Shown: positions 9,898 to 19,006 of the stretch, in pieces
Layout of the letters: every line of letters starts with the position of its first letter
Numbering within the stretch: position 1 is the stretch's first letter
Source: Oleispira antarctica RB-8
Lineage (GTDB): Bacteria > Pseudomonadota > Gammaproteobacteria > Pseudomonadales > Oceanobacteraceae
Length of the DNA: 64,000 nucleotides
NCBI GenBank assembly: GCA_000967895.1
Contig: FO203512.1
Span: 569,582-633,581 of the forward strand
Direction of reading: 5' to 3'
The notes under the pieces: model-generated
What the model was told of the DNA's origin: nothing
Database searches by the model: none
What the model saw: only the letters and a program-made list of their open reading frames with translations
Position numbers and translations under genes: made by a program

Positions 9898-11045
9898 TGG
9901 CCAGTACAGACTTTAGTCACCAAATGCATGTTTCAGGGGCTAATCAAGCGGGCTTTGAGCGCAGTAAATTATTGTTCGCGCGTTTTCATCTCGACCTACC
10001 GTTATTTTTATTGCTAATCATATTATGTGTTAGTGGCTTGCTAATACTTTATAGCGCCAGTGGCCAAGGCATCGAGATGGTGCAAAAGCAGGCACTGCAT
10101 TATCTTATTGGTTTTGCTGTATTAATGGTCGCGGCACAAATCCCTCCAAGAATGTACCAAATTTTAGCTCCCTGGGCGTATGCTTTTGGTGTATTGGCAC
10201 TCATTGGAGTACTGGCATTGGGGGTCTCTGGTAAAGGGGCTCAGCGTTGGTTAGCCATACCAGGATTACCGCGTTTTCAGCCTTCAGAATTGATGAAGTT
10301 AGCGCTGCCTTTATTAGTGGCTTGGTATATGGCAACCAAAGGCTCACCGCCTAAGTTATTTACCTTAGTGAAAGCAATCGTACTCATCGCCATTCCTCTA
10401 ATCTTGATTTTAAAGCAGCCCGATTTAGGAACCTCTATTTTAATCGGTACCTCTGGCTTGCTGGTATTGTTTTTTGCAGGCATGCCTTGGTGGTTAATAT
10501 TTTCCATGATTAGTATCGTTGCAGCTTGTGCACCTTTAATGTGGTTTTTTGTTATGCACAGCTATCAAAAGCAGCGTGTACTGACTTTTTTGAATCCTGA
10601 AAGTGATCCACTGGGGTCGGGCTGGAATATTATTCAATCGAAAACAGCGATTGGTTCTGGCGGAATAGAAGGAAAAGGCTGGATGCAGGGAACTCAATCG
10701 CAATTAGAGTTTCTACCAGAGAGCCATACTGATTTTATTATTGCCGTGCTAGCGGAAGAAATAGGGTTAATTGGCGTATTGTTATTATTAGTATTGTACT
10801 TCTTAATAATCGTGCGTGGTTTATACATGGCGGCTAAGTGCACAGCAGTATTTGATCGTTTGTTAGCAGGCAGTTTAATTTCTACCTTCTTTATTTACGT
10901 ATTTGTGAACATCGGTATGGTTAGTGGATTATTACCAGTGGTCGGAGTGCCTCTGCCTCTGGTAAGCTGGGGCGGTACATCAGTCGTAAGTCTATTAGCC
11001 TCTTTTGGCGTTATTATGTCGATGTATACTCATAAAGTTAAATAG
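9897..11045 (+). CDS. rodA: Rod shape-determining peptidoglycan glycosyltransferase RodA
   Basis: SEDS-family polymerase that elongates lipid II into glycan strands with PBP2. 382 residues with about ten membrane helices. Family signatures include GAQRWLAIPGLPRFQPSELMK and the C-terminal PVVGVPLPLVSWGGTS. It starts at GTG overlapping the mrdA stop by one base; TAGGAG at 9881-9886 inside mrdA is its ribosome-binding site. Confidence 0.97.
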   Translation: MASTDFSHQMHVSGANQAGFERSKLLFARFHLDLPLFLLLIILCVSGLLILYSASGQGIEMVQKQALHYLIGFAVLMVAAQIPPRMYQILAPWAYAFGVLALIGVLALGVSGKGAQRWLAIPGLPRFQPSELMKLALPLLVAWYMATKGSPPKLFTLVKAIVLIAIPLILILKQPDLGTSILIGTSGLLVLFFAGMPWWLIFSMISIVAACAPLMWFFVMHSYQKQRVLTFLNPESDPLGSGWNIIQSKTAIGSGGIEGKGWMQGTQSQLEFLPESHTDFIIAVLAEEIGLIGVLLLLVLYFLIIVRGLYMAAKCTAVFDRLLAGSLISTFFIYVFVNIGMVSGLLPVVGVPLPLVSWGGTSVVSLLASFGVIMSMYTHKVK

Positions 11046-11199
11046 AGTAAAAAAACAGACCGATTGTCACAATATGAAAAGAAAAGCGGAGAAGTACGCC
11101 GCATTTATCGTGCAGTATTTGCACGTAGTGTTTATGATTTGTATAAACCATTTTTAAAAAATTATTGTCATTAAGTTACATTAACATTTTGGAGCCATT

Positions 11200-12165
11200 G
11201 TGAAAAAAATTGCACTACTTATTAGCACATGCGCAGCATTAATAGGCGCGAATATTACACATGCAGGTTACGACCAGCATGAGCGTTTTAACGAATTTGC
11301 CAAAGAGCTAGAAGCTGAACACGGCATCAAGCCTGAACAAGCAAAAGCTTGGTTGGAAAAAGCAGAACGATTAGAGTCTGTTTTAACTGCCATCTCCCGC
11401 CCAGCCGAAAAAACCAAAACGTGGGCTGACTATCGCAAGATTTTCTTAACAGAAAAGCGCATCGAACAAGGCAAACAGTTCCTAAAGGATAATGCCAAGT
11501 TATTAGAAAAAGCTGAGCAAGAGTTTGGCGTACCGAAAGAAATCATTGGTGCGATCATCGGCGTAGAAACATTTTATGGTCAACGCCAAGGTAATTATCG
11601 CGTATTAGATTCATTGTCGACGCTGGCATTTGATTATCCGAAACGTTCATTATTTTGGCGCGAGCTAAAAGAATTCTTCGTAATGAGCCAAGAGCAAGGC
11701 GTAGACCCAGGTGATATTAAAGGATCTTATGCAGGCGCGATGGGGTACGGACAGTTTATTCCAAGCAGCTATCGTTACTATGCCATTGACTATGACGGTG
11801 ATGGCAAAAAAGATTTATGGACCAATAAAGCCGATGCGATTGGCAGTGTTGCGAACTATTTTAAACGTCATGGCTGGGAACAAGGCCAAGCAGTGACTCA
11901 GCGTGTGCGCGTTAAAGGTAATGAATACGAAGATGCCGTCAACGATCGCTTAAAACCAAAATGGAAAGCAAGTGAATTAAAAGCGTTGGGCGTAATACCA
12001 ACAGAAGATGTTGCCGATGATGCCAGTGCAACCTTGGTGAAACTAATGGGCGAAAATGGCGCTGAGTTTTGGTTAGGTAACCACAACTTTTACGTAATTA
12101 CGCGCTATAACCATAGTCGCATGTACGCCATGGCCGTTTATCAATTAAGCCAAGCGATCAAGTAA
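11200..12165 (+). CDS. mltB: Lytic murein transglycosylase B
   Basis: Periplasmic lytic transglycosylase that cleaves the MurNAc-GlcNAc bond to form 1,6-anhydro ends. 321 residues. An N-terminal signal peptide (about 1-22) lacks a lipobox, so this copy looks soluble rather than lipid-anchored. The catalytic Glu is E123 in IIGVETFYGQRQGNYRVLD; GAMGYGQFIPSSYRYYAIDYDGDGK is the MltB C-terminal signature, which I cite by its ends GAMGYGQF and DYDGDG. GTG start with GGAG 6 bases upstream. A 154-bp spacer separates it from rodA. Confidence 0.94.
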   Translation: MKKIALLISTCAALIGANITHAGYDQHERFNEFAKELEAEHGIKPEQAKAWLEKAERLESVLTAISRPAEKTKTWADYRKIFLTEKRIEQGKQFLKDNAKLLEKAEQEFGVPKEIIGAIIGVETFYGQRQGNYRVLDSLSTLAFDYPKRSLFWRELKEFFVMSQEQGVDPGDIKGSYAGAMGYGQFIPSSYRYYAIDYDGDGKKDLWTNKADAIGSVANYFKRHGWEQGQAVTQRVRVKGNEYEDAVNDRLKPKWKASELKALGVIPTEDVADDASATLVKLMGENGAEFWLGNHNFYVITRYNHSRMYAMAVYQLSQAIK

Positions 12166-12179
12166 ATTAATACAGTATT

Positions 12180-12962
12180 ATGAATATGACCCCTTCCCTA
12201 AGGTTGATTGTACTGATCAGCCTTTTTATGAGTCTGTTGCAGTTGAGCGCCTGTACCACAGGGCGCTACCAGCACTCCCAAGATTTTCATCCTAACCCAA
12301 TATTAGATCCTGCATCGTTAAAAGATGCCGAGGTAAAAGCGGAGCCGTTAAGCTCAATGGGAAATCCAAAACGCTATACCGTATTAGGCCAAGAATACGC
12401 CGTTATGAGTCAGGGAGTAGGGTTTAAACAGCAAGGATTCGCTTCTTGGTACGGCATGAAATTTCATGGCCATGCCACCTCTAATGGTGAAATCTACGAC
12501 GTTTATCAAATGACCGCCGCCCATAAAACGTTACCCATTCCCAGCTATGTAAAAGTGACTCGCCTTGATACTCAAGAATCCGTCATAGTGAGAGTCAACG
12601 ATCGTGGCCCCTTTCATGAAGGACGTATTGTCGACTTATCGTATGCCGCCGCAGTAAAGCTGGGCATACACACAATGGGAACGGCCGCCGTGAGTTTAGA
12701 GGTTATTTCGACCCCCGCTAAAGGTCCTGAAAAATGGCTGCAAGTCAGTGCATTAAGCAACGAACAATCGGCTAAAGCCTTGCAAGAAAAACTTCAAGCA
12801 ATGCAACAATGGCCTGTGAACATTACCGCAAACAAAACCCGCAGCTTGTATAAAGTGCGCATCGGCCCCATACCAGAAGGACAGGCGATTGATAAAGTCA
12901 TCGCCATCTTGAACAATAATCAGCTACCAAGTCCGCTCGTCTTAGCAGCACACCAGCTTTGA
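12180..12962 (+). CDS. rlpA: RlpA family lipoprotein with C-terminal SPOR domain
   Basis: 260 residues. Lipobox LSAC gives a lipidated Cys25. The double-psi beta-barrel runs about residues 88-175 (ASWYGMKFHGHATSNGE, then VRVNDRGPFHEGRIVDLSY, with the conserved catalytic Asp in NDRGPF). The SPOR domain (about 185-260) should target denuded septal glycan. In Pseudomonas RlpA is a lytic transglycosylase acting on glycans lacking stem peptides; the same activity is inferred here. It starts 14 bp after mltB, and both fit the cell-wall block. Confidence 0.93.
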   Translation: MNMTPSLRLIVLISLFMSLLQLSACTTGRYQHSQDFHPNPILDPASLKDAEVKAEPLSSMGNPKRYTVLGQEYAVMSQGVGFKQQGFASWYGMKFHGHATSNGEIYDVYQMTAAHKTLPIPSYVKVTRLDTQESVIVRVNDRGPFHEGRIVDLSYAAAVKLGIHTMGTAAVSLEVISTPAKGPEKWLQVSALSNEQSAKALQEKLQAMQQWPVNITANKTRSLYKVRIGPIPEGQAIDKVIAILNNNQLPSPLVLAAHQL

Positions 12963-13074
12963 TACCCGGGTAGGTTTTAGCCGCTGATCAGATTTAGCAC
13001 AATGGCGTATGAACTGTTACAATGCGCCCATCATTTTTATTTTATTCACCTATACATTATTAAATTATACTCTT

Positions 13075-14250
13075 ATGAAAGTTCGTCAAATATTTAAAGC
13101 CAGCATAGCCGCTGTTATCAGTGTTAGTTGTGCCATATCATCGGTTTATGCAGACTCCGTTATTATACCAAAACCCCCCGTTTTAAATGCTACCGCCTAC
13201 GTTCTTATGGACGCGGCGAGCGGTGAAATTTTGGTGCAGAAAAATGCCGACAAGCGATTGCCGCCGGCCAGCATGACCAAGATGATGACCAGCTATTTAG
13301 CGACTCATGAACTAGCCCTAGGTAACTTAGGCGAGCAAGATCAAGTGCCGATCAGTGTTAAAGCTTGGAAAATGGGCGGCTCTAAAATGTTCATCCGCGA
13401 AGGGCGCGATGTTGCATTAATTGACCTTATTAAAGGCATTATTATTCAATCGGGTAACGATGCGAGTATCGCCGTATCAGAATACGTTGCGGGTTCAGAA
13501 GACGCGTTTGTCGATCTTATGAATCAACATACTGAACGTATGGGCATGACAAATACCCGATTCCAAAACGCCACAGGCTGGCCCGCCAAAGATCACTTCT
13601 CAAGTGCCTACGACATGGCCATCTTAGCGCAAGCTATTATCAATGATCATCCTGAATACTATAAATTGTACAAAGAAAAATATTTTGAATTTAATAAAAT
13701 TCGTCAGCCAAACCGCAACAAACTTTTATGGCGCGACCCAAGTGTTGACGGATTAAAAACAGGACATACCGACGAAGCAGGGTATTGCTTAACGGCTTCT
13801 GCAGAACGTAATGGCATGCGCCTTATTGCAGTCGTCATGGGCACCAAAAGCGAAAATGCCCGCGCCACAGAAACACAAAAATTATTGACCTACGGATTCC
13901 GTTACTTCGAAACGCATCGTCTATACCAGGCAGGCGATAGCATCAAAACACTCCCTGTTTGGTTCGGTGAAGAAACACAGTTTGATGTGGGTATCGCAGA
14001 CGATCTTTACATCACCATCGCTCGTGGCGCTAAAGAACAATTGGAAGTAGAAACACTGACCAATGAATTTATCGAAGCACCGCTTAATACGGGTGAAAGC
14101 CAAGGCACTCTGACCATTCGATTAGAAGACAAAGTATTAGCGGAACGTTCGTTAGTCGTCTTAAATGATGTGACAGAAGCAGGTTTCTTTAGCCGCCTTT
14201 GGGATGGCATTAAGCTATTCTTTATAAAATTGGGTGGCGGTGAAGGTTAG
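13075..14250 (+). CDS. dacA: D-alanyl-D-alanine carboxypeptidase (PBP5/6 type)
   Basis: Removes the terminal D-Ala from peptidoglycan pentapeptides in the periplasm. 391 residues from the ATG at 13075, chosen because it gives a clean signal peptide ending in SSVYA; the ATG at 13009 would add 22 residues ahead of it. Active-site motifs are S66-M-T-K69, S126-G-N128 and K228-T-G. A PBP5 C-terminal beta domain follows, then an amphipathic helix (FFSRLWDGIKLFFIKLG) for peripheral membrane attachment. Symbol dacA or dacC cannot be separated from sequence alone. Confidence 0.95.
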   Translation: MKVRQIFKASIAAVISVSCAISSVYADSVIIPKPPVLNATAYVLMDAASGEILVQKNADKRLPPASMTKMMTSYLATHELALGNLGEQDQVPISVKAWKMGGSKMFIREGRDVALIDLIKGIIIQSGNDASIAVSEYVAGSEDAFVDLMNQHTERMGMTNTRFQNATGWPAKDHFSSAYDMAILAQAIINDHPEYYKLYKEKYFEFNKIRQPNRNKLLWRDPSVDGLKTGHTDEAGYCLTASAERNGMRLIAVVMGTKSENARATETQKLLTYGFRYFETHRLYQAGDSIKTLPVWFGEETQFDVGIADDLYITIARGAKEQLEVETLTNEFIEAPLNTGESQGTLTIRLEDKVLAERSLVVLNDVTEAGFFSRLWDGIKLFFIKLGGGEG

Positions 14251-14278
14251 CTGTAAGGCTAAGAACAGGTAAATAGTA

Positions 14279-14590
14279 ATGAAAATGCCGATTAAAAGTA
14301 CTCTGCCAAAGGGTACAAAAGCACCGCAAGATGCACCTAAAATAGAATTCCCTTGCGCCGACTACCCCATCAAGGTCGTTGGCCAGTGCATTGCGGGCTA
14401 CGATACGATTATCATAGAAGTGATGCGCAGGTATGACCCAAGCTTGGATATTAGTAAGGTCCACGCTAAGGACAGTGCAAAAGGCACATTCCGCTCAGTC
14501 ACGCTTTACATGACAGCCACAAGCAAAGACCAGCTAGAAGAGCTTCACATAGAACTCACCTCGCTCGAATGCGTAAAAATGGTGATGTGA
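14279..14590 (+). CDS. ybeD: YbeD/DUF493 family protein
   Basis: 103 residues with a ferredoxin-like (ACT-like) fold predicted from the family. The segment [15 protein letters not shown] and the C-terminal [15 protein letters not shown]-type strand are typical of YbeD. The stop TGA overlaps the lipB ATG (TGATG at 14588-14592). It occupies the standard dacA-ybeD-lipB position. Its biochemical role is unknown; a link to lipoate metabolism rests only on this conserved position. Confidence 0.9.
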   Translation: MKMPIKSTLPKGTKAPQDAPKIEFPCADYPIKVVGQCIAGYDTIIIEVMRRYDPSLDISKVHAKDSAKGTFRSVTLYMTATSKDQLEELHIELTSLECVKMVM

Positions 14591-15333
14591 TGATCAATTC
14601 AGAGGTTGATCTTAATGCAAATAAAGATCATGAAAATACAGCACTCATCGTGCGCGATTTTCATGATCCAGACATTAATAACAGCTTGCTGGATTATCAT
14701 AAAATTCACGAAAGAATGCTGCACTTCACTAAAAGCAGAGATGAAACAACCACAGACGAAATCTGGCTACTGCAACACCACAGAGTTTTTACCCAAGGCC
14801 AGGCAGGTAAACCAGAACACGTATTATTTGCGGGTGACATACCCGTAGTACAAAGTGACCGCGGAGGCCAAGTTACCTATCATGGCCCAGGCCAGCTTGT
14901 GGTGTATTTAATGATCGACATTAAACGCAAAGGCTGGGGACCCAGACAACTGGTCAGCGCGATAGAAAATGCCATTGTCGCCACATTAAAAGATTTTGGT
15001 ATTGATAGCGCCCCGAAAAAAGACGCACCGGGTGTCTATGTACAACAGACCATAGGCGACGCAAAAATAGCCTCTTTAGGTTTACGCATCAAACAAGGCC
15101 GATCTTTTCATGGCCTCGCAATCAACATCGACATGGACATGGAACCCTTCCAGCGCATTAACCCTTGTGGTTATGCCGGCATGGCCATGACACAAATGAA
15201 AACCGAACTGCTTGCCAGTAAACGGTTAACTGCAGATACTCAAAAAACACTTTTTGAAAATGTAAGCGCACAGTTAAGGCATCACATAACACAATGCTTG
15301 CAGTATACTAAGCACATCGAACTTCCCGCATAA
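14590..15333 (+). CDS. lipB: Octanoyl-[ACP]:protein N-octanoyltransferase
   Basis: Transfers octanoate from acyl carrier protein to lipoyl domains. 247 residues from the ATG that overlaps the ybeD stop; an ATG at 14569 inside ybeD is less likely. The catalytic Lys and Cys are K159 ([10 protein letters not shown]) and C193 ([13 protein letters not shown]), and [16 protein letters not shown] is the acyl-binding signature. Followed after 38 bp by lipA. Confidence 0.96.
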   Translation: MINSEVDLNANKDHENTALIVRDFHDPDINNSLLDYHKIHERMLHFTKSRDETTTDEIWLLQHHRVFTQGQAGKPEHVLFAGDIPVVQSDRGGQVTYHGPGQLVVYLMIDIKRKGWGPRQLVSAIENAIVATLKDFGIDSAPKKDAPGVYVQQTIGDAKIASLGLRIKQGRSFHGLAINIDMDMEPFQRINPCGYAGMAMTQMKTELLASKRLTADTQKTLFENVSAQLRHHITQCLQYTKHIELPA

Positions 15334-15371
15334 AACGCTCCCACAAGAGCCACTAGCCGTATTAGGTGTTT

Positions 15372-16364
15372 ATGACTGATTTAGAAAAAACCGCTACACA
15401 GGTAACGGAAAAGGCAAAACCGCAACGCGCAGTACAAGGCGAAAAACTTCGAGGTGCTGAAAAAGTAGCCCGGATCCCAATAAAAGTTATCCCGACTGAA
15501 ACCATGCCGCGCAAGCCCGATTGGATTCGTGTACGTATTCCCGCGTCGCCAAAAATCAGCGAAATAAAACAAAAGCTGCGTAAGCACGGCTTGCACACCG
15601 TATGTGAAGAAGCCAACTGCCCGAACCTAGGTGAATGCTTCGGTGGCGGTACCGCAACCTTCATGATCATGGGCGACATTTGTACTCGCCGCTGCCCATT
15701 CTGCGACGTCGCCCACGGCCGCCCAAACGAACTGAACAAAGAAGAACCAAAAAGTTTAGCCATCGCCATTGCCGACATGAAGCTAAAATACGTAGTGATC
15801 ACCTCGGTAGATCGAGATGATTTACGCGACGGTGGCGCACAGCACTTTGTTGATTGTATCCGCGAAACCCGCGCACTTAGCCCTTATATAGAAATCGAAG
15901 TACTCGTCCCTGATTTCCGTGGCCGTATGGATGTTGCCATCGCCATTATGGAAGACAACGTCCCCGACGTATTCAATCACAACCTAGAAACCGTACCTCG
16001 TTTGTATAAAGAGTCACGCCCAGGTTCTGACTACAACTGGTCGTTAGACTTATTAGAAAAATACAAAGAACGCTGCCCACAAGTTAAAACCAAATCTGGC
16101 ATCATGCTGGGCTTAGGTGAAACCGACGAAGAAGTTATAGAAGTGATGAAAGACCTTCGCGAACATAACGTCGACATGATCACCCTAGGGCAATACTTGC
16201 AGCCGAGTAAAAACCACTTACCGGTTCATCGCTTTGTAACCCCAGAAGCCTTTGACGAACTGGGCAGAATCGCCAAAGAATTAGGTTTTAAACACGTAGC
16301 CAGTGGCCCAATGGTTCGATCTTCTTATCATGCCGACCAGCAGGCGCATGGTGAGTTTTCTTAA
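15372..16364 (+). CDS. lipA: Lipoyl synthase (radical SAM)
   Basis: Inserts two sulfurs into protein-bound octanoyl groups. 330 residues. The auxiliary [4Fe-4S] cluster ligands are C78, C83 and C89 ([12 protein letters not shown]) and the radical-SAM cluster ligands are C104, C108 and C111 (CTRRCPFC). RSSYHADQ near the C-terminus carries the conserved Ser ligand. I prefer the ATG at 15372 to the GTG at 15366. It ends 34 bp before the convergent intI remnant and is the chromosomal anchor of the integron. Confidence 0.98.
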   Translation: MTDLEKTATQVTEKAKPQRAVQGEKLRGAEKVARIPIKVIPTETMPRKPDWIRVRIPASPKISEIKQKLRKHGLHTVCEEANCPNLGECFGGGTATFMIMGDICTRRCPFCDVAHGRPNELNKEEPKSLAIAIADMKLKYVVITSVDRDDLRDGGAQHFVDCIRETRALSPYIEIEVLVPDFRGRMDVAIAIMEDNVPDVFNHNLETVPRLYKESRPGSDYNWSLDLLEKYKERCPQVKTKSGIMLGLGETDEEVIEVMKDLREHNVDMITLGQYLQPSKNHLPVHRFVTPEAFDELGRIAKELGFKHVASGPMVRSSYHADQQAHGEFS

Positions 16365-16378
16365 CTCTTTTTTAACTC

Positions 16379-16407
16379 GATAGTTGAAGCAATCTGCTTT
16401 AACTATC
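16379..16407. repeat. Hairpin between lipA and intI remnant
   Basis: Inverted repeat GATAGTTGAAGCA / TGCTTTAACTATC (one mismatch) with a 3-base loop. It overlaps the last codons of the intI remnant (stop at 16399-16401) and follows lipA by 15 bp. No T-run follows on either strand, so termination is possible but not proven. Confidence 0.5.
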
Positions 16408-17092
16408 TGCGGGGCTAATCACCCCGCGACCACCTTTGTTTAATACATGGGTATAAATCATCGTAGTATTCACGTTGGCGTGGCCTAAAAGCTCCTGCAC
16501 TGTCCTAATGTCGTAACCACTTTCTAATAAATACGTAGCAAAAGAATGTCTAAACGTGTGACAGCTTGCATGTTTATGAATCCCTGATTTCTTAATTGCC
16601 TCACTGGCTGTTTTCTATATGTGAATGAAGCATCGAAATAGCACGCTGCGGTAGCATTGTAACTCTATCTTTATTACCTTTGCCTGATCTAACTAATAGC
16701 TCACCTCGTCCAAAATCAATATCTTTAATATGCAAACGCAAAGTTTCTTGCAGCCTCAATCCCGCACCATACATTAATAATGCTGCAAGAAGAGGGGAGC
16801 CAGATAAGTGTGCAATAACTTGATTAGCTTCTTGTTTACTGAATACAACAGGCAGGGTTTTTGGCTTTTTAGCGGACTTCCAATCTGAAATATCAATTGT
16901 TTCATATTTAAGAACTTGCTTATAAAGAAAAGCCAACGCGTTTAATGCTTGCTTTTGAGTATTTGCAGCCACGTTTTTATTAAGTACTAAGTGGCTAAAA
17001 ATTGAGAAATTTCAGCCCCAGTAAGAGCGCCCTGTTGCCAGAGAGTAGTTAGCTAGGCGAACAGCATCATTAAACTCTTGTTGCAATCTCAT
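16399..17092 (-). pseudogene. intI: Integron integrase IntI, disrupted by deletions and frameshifts
   Basis: Three fragments of one tyrosine recombinase are readable in order. The first (from ATG at 17092) ends in LATGRSYWG and a stop codon. The central fragment (16601-16972) runs from AANTQKQALNALAFLYKQVL through GAGLRLQETLRLHIKDIDFG (box I Arg) to LLVRSGKGNKDRVTMLP. The third, in another frame (stop at 16399), reads [20 protein letters not shown], then [20 protein letters not shown] with the HxxR and catalytic Tyr motifs. Compared with an intact IntI (about 320-340 residues), roughly 25 residues are missing between fragments 1 and 2 and about 70, including the IntI-specific added region, between 2 and 3. 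Not functional. Confidence 0.88.
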
Positions 17093-17412
17093 AAAATGAA
17101 TCCTTGTTTATAAAATAAGCATAGCCAGTAGTAGCTGTTCGCCTATCAGTATTTAGGATTAATTGTTAAGTTCTTGAAAAATATAAGGAATATAGCTTAG
17201 ATATTGAAAAGGTTTGATAAGCGAATGTGAGTTTCAAGTGATATCAAATTGACAAAAGGGAACGGTAAATATAGTGTTATTCAAAATATTAACAGGGATA
17301 GTCGTATGATCTTAAAGGAATTTTCCTCTTATTCGCACTTCCCATATATAAGGGGTTATGCGAACTCGGTTCGTATATCCCACTGTTATAACATTACAAC
17401 TCTGAGGTAGAC
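17093..17412. other. Presumed attI and divergent promoter region of the integron
   Basis: 320 bp without a gene between the intI remnant and the first cassette, where integrons carry attI and the intI and cassette promoters. Two structures are visible. One is a perfect 11-bp inverted repeat: AGGCGAACAGC at 17055-17065 (inside intI) and GCTGTTCGCCT at 17134-17144. The other is a 9+3+9 dyad, TATGCGAAC / GTTCGTATA, at 17357-17377 with one mismatch. GTTAAGT at 17165-17171 fits the GTTRRRY core but is a short motif. I cannot place the attI crossover. Confidence 0.5.
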
Positions 17413-17928
17413 ATGAAGCTTAAACATATACTATTTATTTTAATCGTTCCCTTTCTTATACCAAGTGCTTTGGCATCTGAGAATTCTATGTCTGAAGCAA
17501 AGTTGTATATAGAGTTAACCGATCTGCCTGAAACTTTTGAAAGGTCCAAAAATTTAACCAAGGATAATATTAAAGCTGCTGAAGTTAAGTTGTTAAAATT
17601 ACCACTTGTAGTTAGTAACGATAAAGCCAAAATTGCTCTAAATAAATATATAGCCCAAGCGAATATTGCTGCAAATGAAGCATACTCATGGAAGGAAGTA
17701 GAAGAAGAATTTATTAAAGCGATTCTAGGAGTTTATAGTTACGAAGAGTTAAAAAACATTAATAAATGGTTATCTTCAAAATATGGAGTTTCTTTTATTA
17801 AAAAGCAGCAGCTTTTTTTTGATGAAAACATGAGAATATTAAATAATGTAGCGAAGGTTTTTCAATTGAAAATGAAACCTTTACAAAAAGAAATGAACGC
17901 GAAGCTTACTGAGTTAGGCAACAAATAA
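17413..17928 (+). CDS. Cassette 1: secreted DUF2059-like protein
   Basis: 171 residues. An N-terminal signal peptide (about 1-21, ending SALAS) is followed by a mostly alpha-helical mature domain. The central pattern AILGVYSYEELKNINKWLSSKYG resembles DUF2059, a periplasmic helical domain of unknown function; I quote only its ends, VYSYEEL and SKYG. Lysine-rich and A/T-rich, unlike neighbouring housekeeping genes. Its stop is followed at once by the attC at 17932. No function can be assigned; the family resemblance is moderate. Confidence 0.7.
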   Translation: MKLKHILFILIVPFLIPSALASENSMSEAKLYIELTDLPETFERSKNLTKDNIKAAEVKLLKLPLVVSNDKAKIALNKYIAQANIAANEAYSWKEVEEEFIKAILGVYSYEELKNINKWLSSKYGVSFIKKQQLFFDENMRILNNVAKVFQLKMKPLQKEMNAKLTELGNK

Positions 17929-17931
17929 ATA

Positions 17932-18025
17932 TAACAATTAGTTGGTGACCGCACCTGCGGTGCTGGGACGGTTTTACTTCACTCGTTCCTCGTTACGTTT
18001 CACCGCCCCACAACAAAAGCGTTAG
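17932..18025 (+). other. attC: attC recombination site 1
   Basis: Begins TAACAA at 17932 and ends GCGTTAG at 18019-18025. The ends are imperfectly complementary, with matched blocks TAAC/GTTA, GTTG/CAAC and a following GTGACCGC-like arm, which is the expected folded single-strand form. About 94 bp, within the normal attC size range. It starts four bases after the cassette 1 stop and ends just before the cassette 2 ATG. Confidence 0.75.
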
Positions 18026-18034
18026 TAGTAAAAT

Positions 18035-18868
18035 ATGACGAACGAGTTTCAACGGTACACGAAAAATTTAAATGAGTTTGAGGCAATTCTGTCGTATGCA
18101 GAATTGTTCGTAAATTCGTTGGTGGGTCAAAAACCCAGTTGCCCGAATGACGTTTACGGTGAGCGTATATTTGTGAAGCTTCTGTGCCATGCGATTACGC
18201 TTATAAAGATTTCCCCGTCAAAGGCAATAGATAATCAAAGGGAGCTGTGGGATATTTCTTCCTGTTATGCGGTTTCAAGAGCTCTTATTGAAACATTTGA
18301 TGCACTTCACTACATTGCTATTGCAAAAGTCTGTGATGATGAAAAGGAATTCCGGTTACTTTTCTGGAAGTTGCATGCCGAAGCAAGGCGCTTCGATATG
18401 CTTTCTAAAATGGGTAGTAAAGATCCTAGAGTGGAAGAAACGGGCAAAGAAGTTCAAATCTTAAAATTTAAACTGCTTGGTCACGAAAAGATTATATTAT
18501 GTACCGACCAATTAAAGTCGAATATCGAAAAAGGAACATATCAGCCGTACCATCTAACGCAAAAGCAAAGAAATAAAGAAGCTGGTATATCTCACGAATA
18601 CAGAGACGTGGCGACGATGCATTTATCTTCGCATGTCCATACTCACCCTTTTTCGGTAATGCAAATAGTAGATTTTAAAGCAGGTAGCCCTGAATGTGTT
18701 GGCTTAATGGGCATTGCCATTCAGTATTCGACTGCTTTTCTGGCGAAAGCTGTTCATGGTATGTTGCAGTTGTTTAATTCAGGTGCACCAGTAATGGACA
18801 AAGAGACCGAGGACGTTTATCTACTATGGTTAAAGGTTTCAGAAAATGGTATCAAAAAAAACTACTAA
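18035..18868 (+). CDS. Cassette 2: protein of unknown function (277 aa)
   Basis: Starts 10 bp after the attC1 core; its TAA stop (18866-18868) is the first half of the TAACAA that opens attC2, the usual cassette geometry. No signal peptide or membrane segment. The predicted all-helical protein includes SSCYAVSRALIETFDALHYI (about 77-96), a conserved-looking HxHTHPF stretch (SSHVHTHPFSV, about 201-211) and an Ala-rich helix near 230. It resembles the helical, HEPN/DUF5677-like proteins common in cassettes only at the level of general appearance. I do not recognise a function. Confidence 0.75.
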   Translation: MTNEFQRYTKNLNEFEAILSYAELFVNSLVGQKPSCPNDVYGERIFVKLLCHAITLIKISPSKAIDNQRELWDISSCYAVSRALIETFDALHYIAIAKVCDDEKEFRLLFWKLHAEARRFDMLSKMGSKDPRVEETGKEVQILKFKLLGHEKIILCTDQLKSNIEKGTYQPYHLTQKQRNKEAGISHEYRDVATMHLSSHVHTHPFSVMQIVDFKAGSPECVGLMGIAIQYSTAFLAKAVHGMLQLFNSGAPVMDKETEDVYLLWLKVSENGIKKNY

Positions 18869-18979
18869 CAAATTTGTCCAGTTGACGTTTTGGTCTACGC
18901 TCCTTTTTGTGCATGGCCTACGGCCATTTTTGCACAAAAATCCACTACAACCAAAACGCAACTGACAAAGGCGTTAAAT
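18866..18979 (+). other. attC: attC recombination site 2
   Basis: The clearest attC. It opens TAACAA (18866) and closes GCGTTAAAT (18971-18979), matching the GTTRRRY core. Arms 18873-18893 (TTTGTCCAGTTGACGTTTTGG) and 18951-18970 pair along about 19 bp except for two unpaired bases on one side, the extrahelical bases IntI uses for strand choice. A second inner hairpin, TTTTTGTGCA / TGCACAAAAA, lies in the loop. Confidence 0.88.
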
Positions 18980-19006
18980 GGTCTGTGAGTAATAGGTATA
19001 ATATTA

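Noticed and set aside
17165-17171. GTTAAGT as the attI crossover point
   Set aside because: The motif matches GTTRRRY but is short enough to occur by chance, and no flanking integrase-binding repeats confirm it.
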